DNA from: an uncultured Lachnospiraceae bacterium
GTDB lineage: Bacteria; Bacillota; Clostridia; Lachnospirales; Lachnospiraceae
DNA: 58,691 nt
Direction of reading: 5' to 3'
Assembly (NCBI GenBank): GCA_902799015.1
Contig: CADBZI010000005.1
Span: 1-58,691 of the forward strand
Shown: piece by piece, positions 18,120-26,786 of the stretch
How the letters are laid out: each line of letters begins with the position of its first letter
Position numbering within the stretch: position 1 is the first letter of the stretch
Position numbers and translations under genes: made by a program
The notes under the pieces: generated by a model
What the model was told of the DNA's origin: nothing
The model's database searches: none
The model's input: the letters and a program-made list of their open reading frames with translations, nothing else

Positions 18120-19154
18120 TCAGCCTCCTCTTGCTTTGCGGCAGTCCTTGCACTCATGCATATGGCCGCACTCGTCCAGATCCATCTCATGTACGGTTCG
18201 CTTCAGGCTGGAACAGTTTACACTGGTGTGATAGCAGTTCCCGTAGGGATCCACATAATACTGTCCGGTGTTGTGATTTCCGCAGTAGGGACACTTTTTG
18301 TACTTTCCCCCGTTGACATTGCGGGCAGACGCCAAACGGCTCTTTGACACAGGAATGATCGTTACGCGCAGATGAGAACAGTCAGGGTTGGTGTGATAGA
18401 CACTGCCATGCTCCGTGACATAGACCGTCCGGTGCGCATTGTCCTGTGATGCATCTTCCTTTCCCCGTCCGGAATATCCTGACTTTCCGACCCATCCCCG
18501 CACCACCGCCTTCTGAACAAAAAAGGTGAATGGCAGCTGGATCAGAGAATACTTTGGCCTGGGCTGGTAGGAGAGCACCAGGCGGATATAATCATCTCCC
18601 TTGAGATAAGAGGAATTCAGAAAGCTGGCATTGCGGACAGCCTCCTTGTCGGCTGCGGTCTGGATGACCTGGGAAGTGGCCCATGCATCTGACAGAGCAG
18701 CACGGATGATGTGATTCGAATCCCCGTATTCCTGTTTGTAGGCGGCAATCGCCATCTCCTGCGCCGTGGTGGTGAGGGAACCGGAATACTGCGCGGCAGT
18801 GCGCATCACGCAGGCATATTGCAGGATGATGGCACAGAGTACGAAGAAAACAGGCAGCTCCAGCGCGGCTTCTACGGTAAGGGAAGCTGAGGAATGCGAG
18901 GTGAAAAAGAATGTCCTTCGGCCTGTACGTGCGTGAATCGGAGAGAGTACGCTTTCCTTTCTTTGAGATAAATTGACAGAATCTGATTTCAGTAAATGGA
19001 TAAAACTGTGGACGATTAGAGAAAACAGACATCTTCTTCGATCGGGGAAGGTGGGGGCCGTTCCCCTGTTGTTGGAGAGACTATGTGAAGATGTCAGAAT
19101 GGTATATACGGTTTTGGGTTGATTCAACTGACTTGACGTGCATGGGAAGAACAT
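18120..19154 (-). CDS. TadE-like pseudopilin with two C-terminal metal-binding-like modules
   Basis: The pseudopilin part is clear: 'SASLTVEAALELPVFFVLCAIILQYACVM' is a TadE-type processing and helix region. The C-terminal third repeats a module twice: 'VYHTNPDCSHL...KCPYCG' and 'CYHTSVNCSSL...ECKDC', each with His-x4-Cys then CxxC. This resembles Ada-type or ribbon zinc sites found at the ends of secreted bacterial proteins. The start is uncertain: the ATG at 19154 gives 344 aa with ~80 poorly pilin-like residues first, so the true start may be internal and non-ATG. The prepilin peptidase follows after seven bases. Confidence 0.75.
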   Translation of the reverse strand: MFFPCTSSQLNQPKTVYTILTSSHSLSNNRGTAPTFPDRRRCLFSLIVHSFIHLLKSDSVNLSQRKESVLSPIHARTGRRTFFFTSHSSASLTVEAALELPVFFVLCAIILQYACVMRTAAQYSGSLTTTAQEMAIAAYKQEYGDSNHIIRAALSDAWATSQVIQTAADKEAVRNASFLNSSYLKGDDYIRLVLSYQPRPKYSLIQLPFTFFVQKAVVRGWVGKSGYSGRGKEDASQDNAHRTVYVTEHGSVYHTNPDCSHLRVTIIPVSKSRLASARNVNGGKYKKCPYCGNHNTGQYYVDPYGNCYHTSVNCSSLKRTVHEMDLDECGHMHECKDCRKARGG

Positions 19155-19394
19155 CCTTTTTCACCTCGCTTTCCGCACAGACTTTGCCCGCAGAAAACAT
19201 TGCGGACGTTACCCCTCAGTGGGGCGGCCCCGCCTATGCAGGCGGAGGGGAACAAACCTGCTTCAGTGCCGGTTACGGTTTTCGGACAGCTCTGCCGGTA
19301 CGGTCTTTGCAGTGACAGATCCGGACAAATGACCGGAGCAGACCTTCTTTCGTCCCAAAGCCGCAACCGGCCGGGGTGATTCGATCAGACTAGA

Positions 19395-19598
19395 CTAGAC
19401 TCCGTTCGCGTCACTCGCCGCTCTGGACAGAATATCCTTGACGATCTGTGTCACCTGTTTTTTGAAGATGACGACCAAAGAGATGAGTACGACGAGAATC
19501 AGAATAATCTCGACGACACCGACACCTTCTTCATCCGCGGCGATCTCACGGACCGCGGAGGAAACGGCGTCTTTCAGACGTTTCAGCAGTTTCCACAT
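19395..19598 (-). CDS. Flp/Fap-type IVb pilin (Flp1-like)
   Basis: A 67-aa pilin: a basic N-terminus ('MWKLLKRLKDAVSS'), 'DEEGVGVVEIILILVVLISLVVIFKKQV' with the Gly/Val-Glu prepilin cleavage pattern, and a single hydrophobic helix, then a short hydrophilic tail. The ATG at 19598 has an ideal GGAAAGGAGG nine bases upstream, so the longer frame is rejected. It leads the minus-strand Flp operon, 240 bases ahead of the first pseudopilin gene. A hairpin-prone GC-rich stretch (about 19210-19250) lies in that gap and may reduce read-through. Confidence 0.88.
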   Translation of the reverse strand: MWKLLKRLKDAVSSAVREIAADEEGVGVVEIILILVVLISLVVIFKKQVTQIVKDILSRAASDANGV

Positions 19599-20130
19599 GA
19601 ACAGTACCTCCTTTCCGGTCATATTTTCCGAAGCTCCGGCGAAGGCTGCGCTCATTGAGTCCCTTCAGATTCATACACTTCCCACAGGTCTTCCTGCCCG
19701 GTAAAATGCATCAGCGTAAGGGTACAGCATCGCCGGAGCGATGGAATCAAAACGAGTGAAAAAGCGGCCGGACACGGCCGGATCAATCATCAGAATGTGT
19801 CTGAAATGACGGGATAGGTGCGTTATAACACAGCCCGCAAAAAGGCGCAATCGGAACCGGCTTCAGGAGTGCATTTTCGGAGAATGCAATAAGAATCCGG
19901 AGATGAGGAGAAAGAAGATTCGTCGTATTTGTCCGTCCTGAGACATAAATATATGAATCCTTCCACAGGAAACTGCAGTCCGGCCATTGATATGGTATGA
20001 TGACTACGGAGCGAAGTGCGGGACAATCCGCAATCAAGAACAGCACAGTCGGGAAGACCATGCGGCAAAGATGTGACACCCTGTGACCTGGTTCGTCCGG
20101 ACTCCGTCTTACAGGACAGAAGGAAACGAT
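19599..20130. other. Divergent intergenic region between Flp pilin and ECF sigma genes
   Basis: No convincing gene was seen in these 532 bases. A GGAAAC at 19968-19973, roughly 17 bp before ATATGGTATGATG, resembles an ECF-type -35/-10 arrangement and could autoregulate the sigma gene. Short inverted repeats (e.g. cggccggacacggccg near 19767) are also present. The assignment is tentative. Confidence 0.4.
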
Positions 20131-20682
20131 ATGGAAGATGTCAAAATCATCGAACTATACTGGGCCCGCTCCCAGGAGGCAATCGAACAGACCAGAATCA
20201 AATACGGGAGGCTGATCTGTTCAATCTGCATGAAGATTCTCAGGATCGCTGAGGACGCATTTGAATGTGAAAATGACACTTACCTGAAGGCGTGGGACTC
20301 CATGCCGCCACATAGGCCGGAGCATTTGAGCGCTTATCTGGGCAGGATTGCAAGGAACCTTTCTCTGGACCGTTATGAGAAGGAGCATGCGCAAAAACGC
20401 GGAGGATCGCAGGTCCCGCTGATTCTGGATGAACTGGAGGAATGCATTCCGTCCGCTCCCGACAGCGGCCTGCCGCTGGAGATGAAGGACCTGCTGAACC
20501 GGTTCCTGGAAAGCCAGACAGAGCGCGCGAGGATTCTGTTTCTGCGCAGATACTGGTTTGGAGACAGCGTGAAAGAGATTGCCGAGCGGTATGATCTCGG
20601 AGAGAGCCTGGTGAAAATGACACTACTGCGCACCCGGAATGCGCTGCGCGCGCTTCTTGAGAAGGAAGGGGTAACGATATGA
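20131..20682 (+). CDS. ECF-type RNA polymerase sigma factor
   Basis: The 183-aa protein has a region-2-like N-terminal part ('CENDTYLKAWDSMPPHRPEHLSAYLGRIARNLSLDRYEKE' type pattern) and region 4 ('RRYWFGDSVKEIAERYDLGESLVKMTLLRTRNALRALLEKE', a helix-turn-helix). ATG at 20131 with AAGGAAACGAT upstream. Its TGA overlaps the ATG of the anti-sigma gene, indicating co-translation. It may direct transcription of its own operon and perhaps of the divergent Flp pilin operon. Confidence 0.9.
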   Translation: MEDVKIIELYWARSQEAIEQTRIKYGRLICSICMKILRIAEDAFECENDTYLKAWDSMPPHRPEHLSAYLGRIARNLSLDRYEKEHAQKRGGSQVPLILDELEECIPSAPDSGLPLEMKDLLNRFLESQTERARILFLRRYWFGDSVKEIAERYDLGESLVKMTLLRTRNALRALLEKEGVTI

Positions 20683-21722
20683 GCAGCGGAAACAGGAACA
20701 CAGAACAGGCTGAGCGGCTGCTGCGCGCGCTCGGAGAGATCGATGACCGGTTTCTGATGGAAGCGATGGCACCCGAAGAAGCAGAAGAATACTCCGGTCA
20801 GACGCAGACACAGCAGAACCAGCCGCAATCAGATGTCCGCCCGGAAGCGCAGCCGGCAGAGGAAAGGACAAGGACGCCCGGCAGGAGAAGACTGCGCAGA
20901 TACAGCGCCTGGGCCCTGACTGCGGCGGCATGCCTGACCGTAGTTGTGATCGGCCGGTTTGTCAGTGTCAACCAGGTCTCGACTGAAAAAGAGCAGCCGA
21001 CCGCGATTGTGAAAGAAGAGCAGGCGGAAGAAGCGGTCCAGGATGCCGGCAGTGCAGAGGCTGACGGAGAGATCCTGAAGGCATCAGACAGCGCCGCACC
21101 GGCAGCATCAGACAGTGCCGTGCCGGAAGCGTCGAACAGTGTGGCTTTGGAGGCATCTGACAAGGCTGCTGTGGAGATGGCGGATAGCGCCGCGCCGGAA
21201 GAAGCTCAGATGGAAGCGGCAGAAGACAGTGCACAGGAGGCAGAAGCACCGGAAGCAGCATCGAATACTGCCGGAGCCGGAGCCAGCGCCCTGGTGACGA
21301 TGCCAAACCCCTTCGTGGAAACGAAGACGCTGGAGGAAGCCTGCAAAAAGGCCGGATTCTCCCTGACGCTTCCGAAGGAAGAGGAACCCTGTGAGAAGAT
21401 CTTCCGCGTGATGCCTGGCCAGATGATCGAGGTGATCTATCTGGCAGAAGACAGCCGGGAACTGCTTCGGATCCGCAAGGGGAAAGACATGTCAGAGGAC
21501 ATCAGCGGTGTATATGAGAAATATGCCGTATCAGAAGTCCTGGATCCTGACGGGATGAACATCGCGGTGTCCGGAGACAAGGAGGACAGCTGGGAGGTCG
21601 CCTGCTGGACGCAGACGCCGGAAGAGGACTGTCTGTACTCCTATTCCATTACGACACAGAGGGATGCCTTGACGGGAGAAGAGATCATCCGGATGGCCGA
21701 AGAGATGATGGCGGAATCCTGA
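20679..21722 (+). CDS. Membrane anti-sigma-like protein with Ala/Ser/Glu-rich stalk
   Basis: The 347-aa protein has a cytosolic N-terminus (about 1-80), one transmembrane helix (about 82-100, 'AWALTAAACLTVVVIGRFV'), a ~90-residue low-complexity stalk with repeats such as 'ASDSAAPAASDSA', and a C-terminal folded domain (about 205-347) resembling DUF4367-type sensor domains of anti-sigma proteins. It overlaps the sigma gene by four bases. Inferred role: tether and inhibit the sigma factor until an envelope signal is sensed. The anti-sigma activity is inferred from position and topology. Confidence 0.75.
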   Translation: MSSGNRNTEQAERLLRALGEIDDRFLMEAMAPEEAEEYSGQTQTQQNQPQSDVRPEAQPAEERTRTPGRRRLRRYSAWALTAAACLTVVVIGRFVSVNQVSTEKEQPTAIVKEEQAEEAVQDAGSAEADGEILKASDSAAPAASDSAVPEASNSVALEASDKAAVEMADSAAPEEAQMEAAEDSAQEAEAPEAASNTAGAGASALVTMPNPFVETKTLEEACKKAGFSLTLPKEEEPCEKIFRVMPGQMIEVIYLAEDSRELLRIRKGKDMSEDISGVYEKYAVSEVLDPDGMNIAVSGDKEDSWEVACWTQTPEEDCLYSYSITTQRDALTGEEIIRMAEEMMAES

Positions 21723-21827
21723 AACAGAAGAGGATGAAGGAATCCTGAAAGCAACCGGATGAGGGTGGATGACGGAATTCTGATCTGAGCACAAGCCATA
21801 ATTTAAAAAACATATACAGAAACAGAA

Positions 21828-21874
21828 AAACAGGGATTGCCGTGCTGCTCAGATGCAGACGGCAGTCCCTGTTT
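21828..21874. terminator. Bidirectional terminator between anti-sigma and phosphomutase genes
   Basis: A 16-bp stem (AAACAGGGATTGCCGT with ACGGCAGTCCCTGTTT, one G-U pair) with a 15-base loop. On the minus strand it continues into TTTTTCTG, so it should end the phosphomutase transcript. It is also usable from the other side. Confidence 0.9.
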
Positions 21875-21897
21875 GATCCTGGAACTTAAAAATCCGG

Positions 21898-23670
21898 TTA
21901 TTCGACGGCGCTGATGGTCTGAAGCACCGCGTCGCAGATCTTCTTGTTTACTTCCTCAGCCTTCTCGGGCGTATCCTGCTTCGAGTAGAAATAGAACTTG
22001 ATCTTCGGCTCGGTCCCGGACGGACGCACGGCAAACCAGGAACCATTCTCCAGGAAGAAGCGCAGCACGTTGGAAGCCGGGATGTCCTCATATCCGTTCT
22101 GATAATCAATGACCTTTTTCACATGCAGGCCGGCAACCGAATCCCAGACCGCGAAGGCGGAGTCGTTCTCTCCCTGCCCGGAGGCAGCTTCCGGAACGGG
22201 AAGCACACGGTCCATAGGCAGATTCGCCCGGACGCTGTCCATCATGCGGCGGATTCTCTGTGCGCCGGGAATGCCCTTCAGAACCAGATTCGGCTCCGCC
22301 TCGGCATAGTATCCGTAGCGCGCGCCGAGCTCGGACAGAACCTGGAACAGCGTCTTGCCCTGCTTCCTGTAATAGGCAGCAGCCTCCGCCACCAGCATGC
22401 CCGCGCTGATGCCGTCCTTGTCACGGATCTCAGGGCAGGCTGCGTAGCCGACGGACTCTTCATAGCCGAACAGGTAGGAATAGCCATTCTCTTCGAGGAA
22501 CGGAATCCGTCCGCAGATGTTCTTGAATCCGGTCAGCGCCTCAAACATCTTGACGCCGTAGGATTCGGCGATCTCCGTAGACAGAGTGGAGGTGACGATC
22601 GACTTGACCATCGCGCCATTCTCCGGCAAAGTACCCGCATCCCTGCGTCCTTCAAGGATGTAATTCACGAGGAGATATCCGGTCTGATTCCCGTTCAGAG
22701 GCACGTACTCTCCATCATCTCCCATCAGCTCGATCGCGAAACGGTCCGAGTCGGGATCCGTCGCCATGAGCAGATCCGCGCCGATCTCGTGCCCCAGCTT
22801 CTCACTGAGCCGGAACGCCTTGGGATCCTCCGGATTCGGATATCCGACGGTTGTGAAATCAGGATCGGGATCCTTCTGCTCCTCTACGATGTGCACATTC
22901 GTGAAACCGCGCTCTGCCATCATTCTGGAAAATGGAATCGATCCGGCACCATTGAGCGGTGTATATACAATCGGGATCGAAAGATCCAGCTCGTCGCCTT
23001 CGTGAATGGCGAGTGCCTTGACCATATCAAGATAGATGCGGTCTTCCTCTTCGCCCAGAAGGGTGATCTTTCCAGCGGCAATCAGATTCTCATAGTCGGA
23101 ATAATCGACATCACAATCCTTGAAATAATCCAGCTGGCTCATGCACTGCATCATGCCGTCCGCGATCTCGGCGCTGACCTGGCAGCCGTCTTCCCAGTAG
23201 ACCTTATACCCGTTATATTCCGGCGGGTTGTGGGAAGCAGTGATATTGATTCCGGACACCGTCCCCTTGACACGGATCAGGCAGGCCAGCTCCGGCGTAG
23301 GCCGCATGCCGGGGAAGGTATAGACACGGATGCCCGCACGGGCCAGGATGCAGGCAGCAAGACGGGAGAACTCCTCGGAAAAATGTCTCGGGTCATGTGC
23401 GATGATGACACCCCGGCTCATAGCCTCAGGCCCGGCATTGCGGATATAGTTGGCAATTCCTCTGGTAGCCCGACCGACGGTGTAGACATTCATGCAGTTC
23501 GTGCCGACACCGGTGACACCGCGCAGACCGGCGGTTCCGAAAACCATATCCTGAGAAAAACGCTCTGCAGCAGCCGACTCATCCAGCGCCAGCTGCTCAA
23601 GCTGAGCGCGGAGCGGATCATTCCCGGGAATCTTATCCAGCCAAAGCTTGTATCGTTCTTTGTAATCCAT
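21898..23670 (-). CDS. Phosphoglucomutase/phosphomannomutase family enzyme (PgcA-like)
   Basis: A 590-aa alpha-D-phosphohexomutase, typical length for the Gram-positive PgcA branch. Motifs are the active-site phosphoserine Ser146 ('TASHNPPEYNGYK'), the metal loop 'DPDSDR', the sugar-binding 'GYEESVGY' and the phosphate-binding 'RPSGTEPKIKFY'. It interconverts hexose-1-phosphate and hexose-6-phosphate in the cytosol, feeding cell-wall sugar precursors or glycogen. ATG at 23670 with GAAAGGAT upstream. It is a single gene with its own terminator and diverges from the next operon. Confidence 0.93.
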   Translation of the reverse strand: MDYKERYKLWLDKIPGNDPLRAQLEQLALDESAAAERFSQDMVFGTAGLRGVTGVGTNCMNVYTVGRATRGIANYIRNAGPEAMSRGVIIAHDPRHFSEEFSRLAACILARAGIRVYTFPGMRPTPELACLIRVKGTVSGINITASHNPPEYNGYKVYWEDGCQVSAEIADGMMQCMSQLDYFKDCDVDYSDYENLIAAGKITLLGEEEDRIYLDMVKALAIHEGDELDLSIPIVYTPLNGAGSIPFSRMMAERGFTNVHIVEEQKDPDPDFTTVGYPNPEDPKAFRLSEKLGHEIGADLLMATDPDSDRFAIELMGDDGEYVPLNGNQTGYLLVNYILEGRRDAGTLPENGAMVKSIVTSTLSTEIAESYGVKMFEALTGFKNICGRIPFLEENGYSYLFGYEESVGYAACPEIRDKDGISAGMLVAEAAAYYRKQGKTLFQVLSELGARYGYYAEAEPNLVLKGIPGAQRIRRMMDSVRANLPMDRVLPVPEAASGQGENDSAFAVWDSVAGLHVKKVIDYQNGYEDIPASNVLRFFLENGSWFAVRPSGTEPKIKFYFYSKQDTPEKAEEVNKKICDAVLQTISAVE

Positions 23671-23764
23671 ATACGCATCCTTTCTCTTCCCTCCACTGAA
23701 CATTGCGGAAGGAAAGCGTTGACTGCAACCAGCAATTTACAGAGCAGAGCCCTGAATGGTTACG

Positions 23765-23796
23765 TTTACATTATTATAACAATTCTGTGATATGAT
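23765..23796 (+). promoter_or_regulatory. Putative promoter of the Hsp70-like operon
   Basis: TTTACA (23765-23770) with TGATAT at 17 bp or TATGAT at 20 bp. The region is AT-rich against GC-rich surroundings. A TATAAT is also readable on the opposite strand for the mutase gene. Confidence 0.5.
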
Positions 23797-23836
23797 AGAC
23801 AAGAAAGATCTTTGAAGGAGAACAGACCAGTCTGAT

Positions 23837-24781
23837 ATGGAACAGAGTGATATGGAACAGAGAAAGAAAGACGAAGAGCAGTCGTTAGCCGCTTTTTTGG
23901 AGCAGGATAAAGACATGGTGATGGCACAGCTTTCCGCTGACCGTACACAGGAAAATGCGGTGCGGGTGCTGGAGAAAGAGACTGATCGGCTGATGTACCG
24001 GGCAGGCGCATTTGACGCGCGGAAGGCTCCGGCCGCGCAGGGTATGCTGCAGGTCTTGAAATCCGCACTGCCCTTGACGGCGACTGTGTCGGAGGTGCAG
24101 ACCTGGGAGAAGAGCGCAAAGAAGGATGCCGGGAAAGGATCCGTGCGTCCTCCTGCTCTTAGCGTTGTGTGCGGGATTGCGGGAATTCTCTGCGTGATTG
24201 CGGGACTGATCGGACCGGGTGCATTTTCCGGGTTTACCAGGATCTTCCAGGTGCTCTGGACCGCGGTCGGGTGCGCCCTCCTGCTGGCCGGCGGATATCT
24301 GGCGGGCAGAGGCCGCAGGATGGAAGGAAGACAGAAAACCGGCAGTGCACGTGCGCAGGATGAGGAGATACAGCAGACCTTTCTGGTGGATCAGGCCAGG
24401 ATCTGGCACATCCTGCAGGGAACGCTCCTCGGTGCGGACCATAGTCTGGAGACGGCACGTGAGCTTTTTGCGGGGGCAGCCTCTGAGGGCAGCAGGGATG
24501 CCTCAGGCAGTCTGAAGAAGGCAGACCTGCAGTTCTTCTGTGAATTATTGGAAAATGCATACGCGCTCAGGAGACAGTTTCCGCAGGATGCGGCGATCGC
24601 CGAACAGGTGGAGAGCATCCGGTATTATCTGCATGAGAGAGGAATCGAGACCGTGGATTATTCACGGCAGGACGGAAAGTGGTTTGAGCTTCTTCCCGGA
24701 GACGATGAGGCGGTCACGATACGGCCGGCATTTCTTCAGGACAGCGTTGTTGTCATGAGAGGCATCGCTTCCGGACACTGA
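23837..24781 (+). CDS. Membrane protein of unknown function, first gene of the Hsp70-like operon
   Basis: The 314-aa protein has a soluble N-terminus rich in Gln, Glu and Lys (about 1-100), two closely spaced hydrophobic helices (about 105-155, 'VVCGIAGILCVIAGLIGPGAF' and 'VLWTAVGCALLLAGGYL'), and a helical C-terminal half. The ending 'FELLPGDDEAVTIRPAFLQDSVVVMRGIA' looks like a small folded unit. I recognise no family. The Hsp70-like gene follows 15 bases later, so they are almost certainly co-expressed. The hairpin-like membrane topology resembles that of its neighbour. Confidence 0.7.
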   Translation: MEQSDMEQRKKDEEQSLAAFLEQDKDMVMAQLSADRTQENAVRVLEKETDRLMYRAGAFDARKAPAAQGMLQVLKSALPLTATVSEVQTWEKSAKKDAGKGSVRPPALSVVCGIAGILCVIAGLIGPGAFSGFTRIFQVLWTAVGCALLLAGGYLAGRGRRMEGRQKTGSARAQDEEIQQTFLVDQARIWHILQGTLLGADHSLETARELFAGAASEGSRDASGSLKKADLQFFCELLENAYALRRQFPQDAAIAEQVESIRYYLHERGIETVDYSRQDGKWFELLPGDDEAVTIRPAFLQDSVVVMRGIASGH

Positions 24782-24796
24782 GGAAAAGGAAACGAT

Positions 24797-26728
24797 ATGG
24801 AAAGATTCTACGGATTTGACCTTGGCGACGCGGAGAGCGCCATAGCAAGGACGCAGCAGGACACGGTGCCCCGGGATCCGGAGATCCTGCAGGTGTGCGA
24901 TGCGCAGAGCTTCATAACGGCGTATGCGCGTCTTCTGGACGGGAGACTCCTGATCGGGGAGAGTGCGTGCTACAATGCGGAAGCGACGCTGCGCAGAGTG
25001 CGGTTCAAGAGCCGCTTCCTGACAGATGCGGAGAGCGTGAAGGACATCCGGACCTTTGCGGCAGGGGTTCTGGCGGAGCTGATCGGAAGCGGCCAGCTGG
25101 TACAGGGCGGCGAGAACATTTTCTATATTGGCTGTCCGGCGGGCTGGAAGACGGCGGACCGGGAGCGTTATCGTGAGATCTTCGAGCAGACAGGGTATCC
25201 TCCTGTACGGATCGTTTCCGAATCCAGAGCGGCGCTGATCTCCGCGTGCCTGTCCCGTCATCTGCAGGTCGGCTATGACATTCTGTCCAAGAGCGTGCTG
25301 GTGGTTGATGTGGGCTCGTCGACGACGGACTTCGCGTTCATTGAGTCGGGACGTGAGGTGGAGCTGCAGACCGCAGGAGAGGTGATGCTCGGAGGCGGCA
25401 TTACCGATGAAATGCTGCTGAATGAGAGTGTGCTGGCCAGCCCGGACAGTGCCCGGATCCGTGAGGTTCTGCAGCAGAGCGAAGCATGGAAAAACTACTG
25501 TGAATTCGCTGCCAGACGGCTGAAGGAAAAGTATTTCTCCGACGAGGATTACTGGGCGAGCCGCTCCCTGACGAAGAGCATCGAGATTCTGCATGCCAGA
25601 ACCGGGAAGGGAGGCGCCGCGAAGCCGCTGGTCCTGACGCTGCGCATGGATGCGGCCATGGCGAAAAGGCTCATGGAAGCGCCTGCCCCGGGGCTGGACG
25701 GAAAGTCCTTCCGGGAGGCATTTTGCGACAGTCTCCGCCAGGTGAGAGAAAAGATCCATACGCCCGAGCTTCTCTTCCTGACCGGCGGCGTATCAAAACT
25801 CCCGGCGATCCGTACCTGGTGTCAGGAGGCATTTCCCGAGGCGGTTGTGGTGACAACCTCGCAGCCGGAGTTCTCGGTCGCAGGCGGGCTGTCGCACTGC
25901 GGAAGAATCGATGAGGACATGAAGCAGTTCCGCCGGGAGGTGGATGACCTGATCGAGACATCAACGGTAGAGCGGATTGTCTCCTCCCATATGGAAGAGC
26001 TCTACCGCAGCGTGGTGGACACGCTGACGGAGCCGATCCTCGAGACGGCGGCGATGAATGTATTTGACCGGTGGAGAAGCGGAGAGATCAGCCGCCTGTC
26101 CGAGATCGATGAAGAGCTGCGCAGTGAGATCGAGCATTACCTGAGAAGCGAGGAAGCGCAGAAGCTGCTGGGCGGTGTGGTCTCCTCCTGGCTGCGTCAG
26201 GCAGCCTACGAGCTGGAGGAATACACCATGCCGATCTGTGTCCGGCACAATGTCCCTTACCGCGCGCTGAACCTGACCAGCTATCTGTCGCTGTCGGATA
26301 TTGATATCCGGATTGATACCAAAGATATCTTTGCCATCGAGCAGATCACCTGGCTGATCAATACGATCATCACCATTCTGGTGAGCCTTCTGTGCGGAGG
26401 AAGCGGTGTCGCGCTGATCGCCGGAGGCCTGAAGGGTATTCTGGCCGGGGCGATTCTGTCCCTGGGCGTTCTGCTGATCGGACAGGAGCATCTGGAGTCG
26501 CGGATGATGGACCTCAACATTCCGAAGCCGCTGCGCAGGCTGATCACAAGAAATGCGTTCGGGAACCGGATTCACCGCATCTCCTCGGAGGTGAGAGCGA
26601 ACTTCTACGCAAGCCTCGAGAAGGAAAAAAACGAGGAGATTACGGCGCGGCTGGCGGAAGAGATCTCAGAGCAGATCGAAGAATGCCTGAAGAAAATGGC
26701 GCAGGTGGTGGAGATCCCGCTGGGATAA
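24797..26728 (+). CDS. Hsp70/actin-fold ATPase-like protein with C-terminal membrane hairpin
   Basis: The 643-aa protein starts with a variant phosphate-1 loop ('YGFDLGDAES'). It has a strong phosphate-2 loop ('VLVVDVGSSTTDF', about residues 172-184) and an adenosine-type motif ('FLTGGVSKLPAIR', about 330), so an actin/Hsp70 nucleotide-binding domain spans about 1-375. No canonical Hsp70 substrate-binding domain follows. Instead there is a helical region and a long hydrophobic double segment (about 515-561, 'TWLINTIITILVSLLCGGSG' and the following Gly-rich helix), then an amphipathic helical tail. AAGGAAACGAT precedes the ATG. A membrane-remodelling or envelope-sensing role is only a guess. 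Confidence 0.78.
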   Translation: MERFYGFDLGDAESAIARTQQDTVPRDPEILQVCDAQSFITAYARLLDGRLLIGESACYNAEATLRRVRFKSRFLTDAESVKDIRTFAAGVLAELIGSGQLVQGGENIFYIGCPAGWKTADRERYREIFEQTGYPPVRIVSESRAALISACLSRHLQVGYDILSKSVLVVDVGSSTTDFAFIESGREVELQTAGEVMLGGGITDEMLLNESVLASPDSARIREVLQQSEAWKNYCEFAARRLKEKYFSDEDYWASRSLTKSIEILHARTGKGGAAKPLVLTLRMDAAMAKRLMEAPAPGLDGKSFREAFCDSLRQVREKIHTPELLFLTGGVSKLPAIRTWCQEAFPEAVVVTTSQPEFSVAGGLSHCGRIDEDMKQFRREVDDLIETSTVERIVSSHMEELYRSVVDTLTEPILETAAMNVFDRWRSGEISRLSEIDEELRSEIEHYLRSEEAQKLLGGVVSSWLRQAAYELEEYTMPICVRHNVPYRALNLTSYLSLSDIDIRIDTKDIFAIEQITWLINTIITILVSLLCGGSGVALIAGGLKGILAGAILSLGVLLIGQEHLESRMMDLNIPKPLRRLITRNAFGNRIHRISSEVRANFYASLEKEKNEEITARLAEEISEQIEECLKKMAQVVEIPLG

Positions 26729-26786
26729 GGGGCAGGAGAACACCCGGAGCGAAGACTTGTCTCCACTAAGAGGCTTGAGGACTTAC

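Noticed and set aside
22123-23790. 555-codon plus-strand frame opposite the phosphohexomutase
   Set aside because: Antisense shadow of a clear enzyme gene; GC-rich codon structure keeps the opposite frame open.
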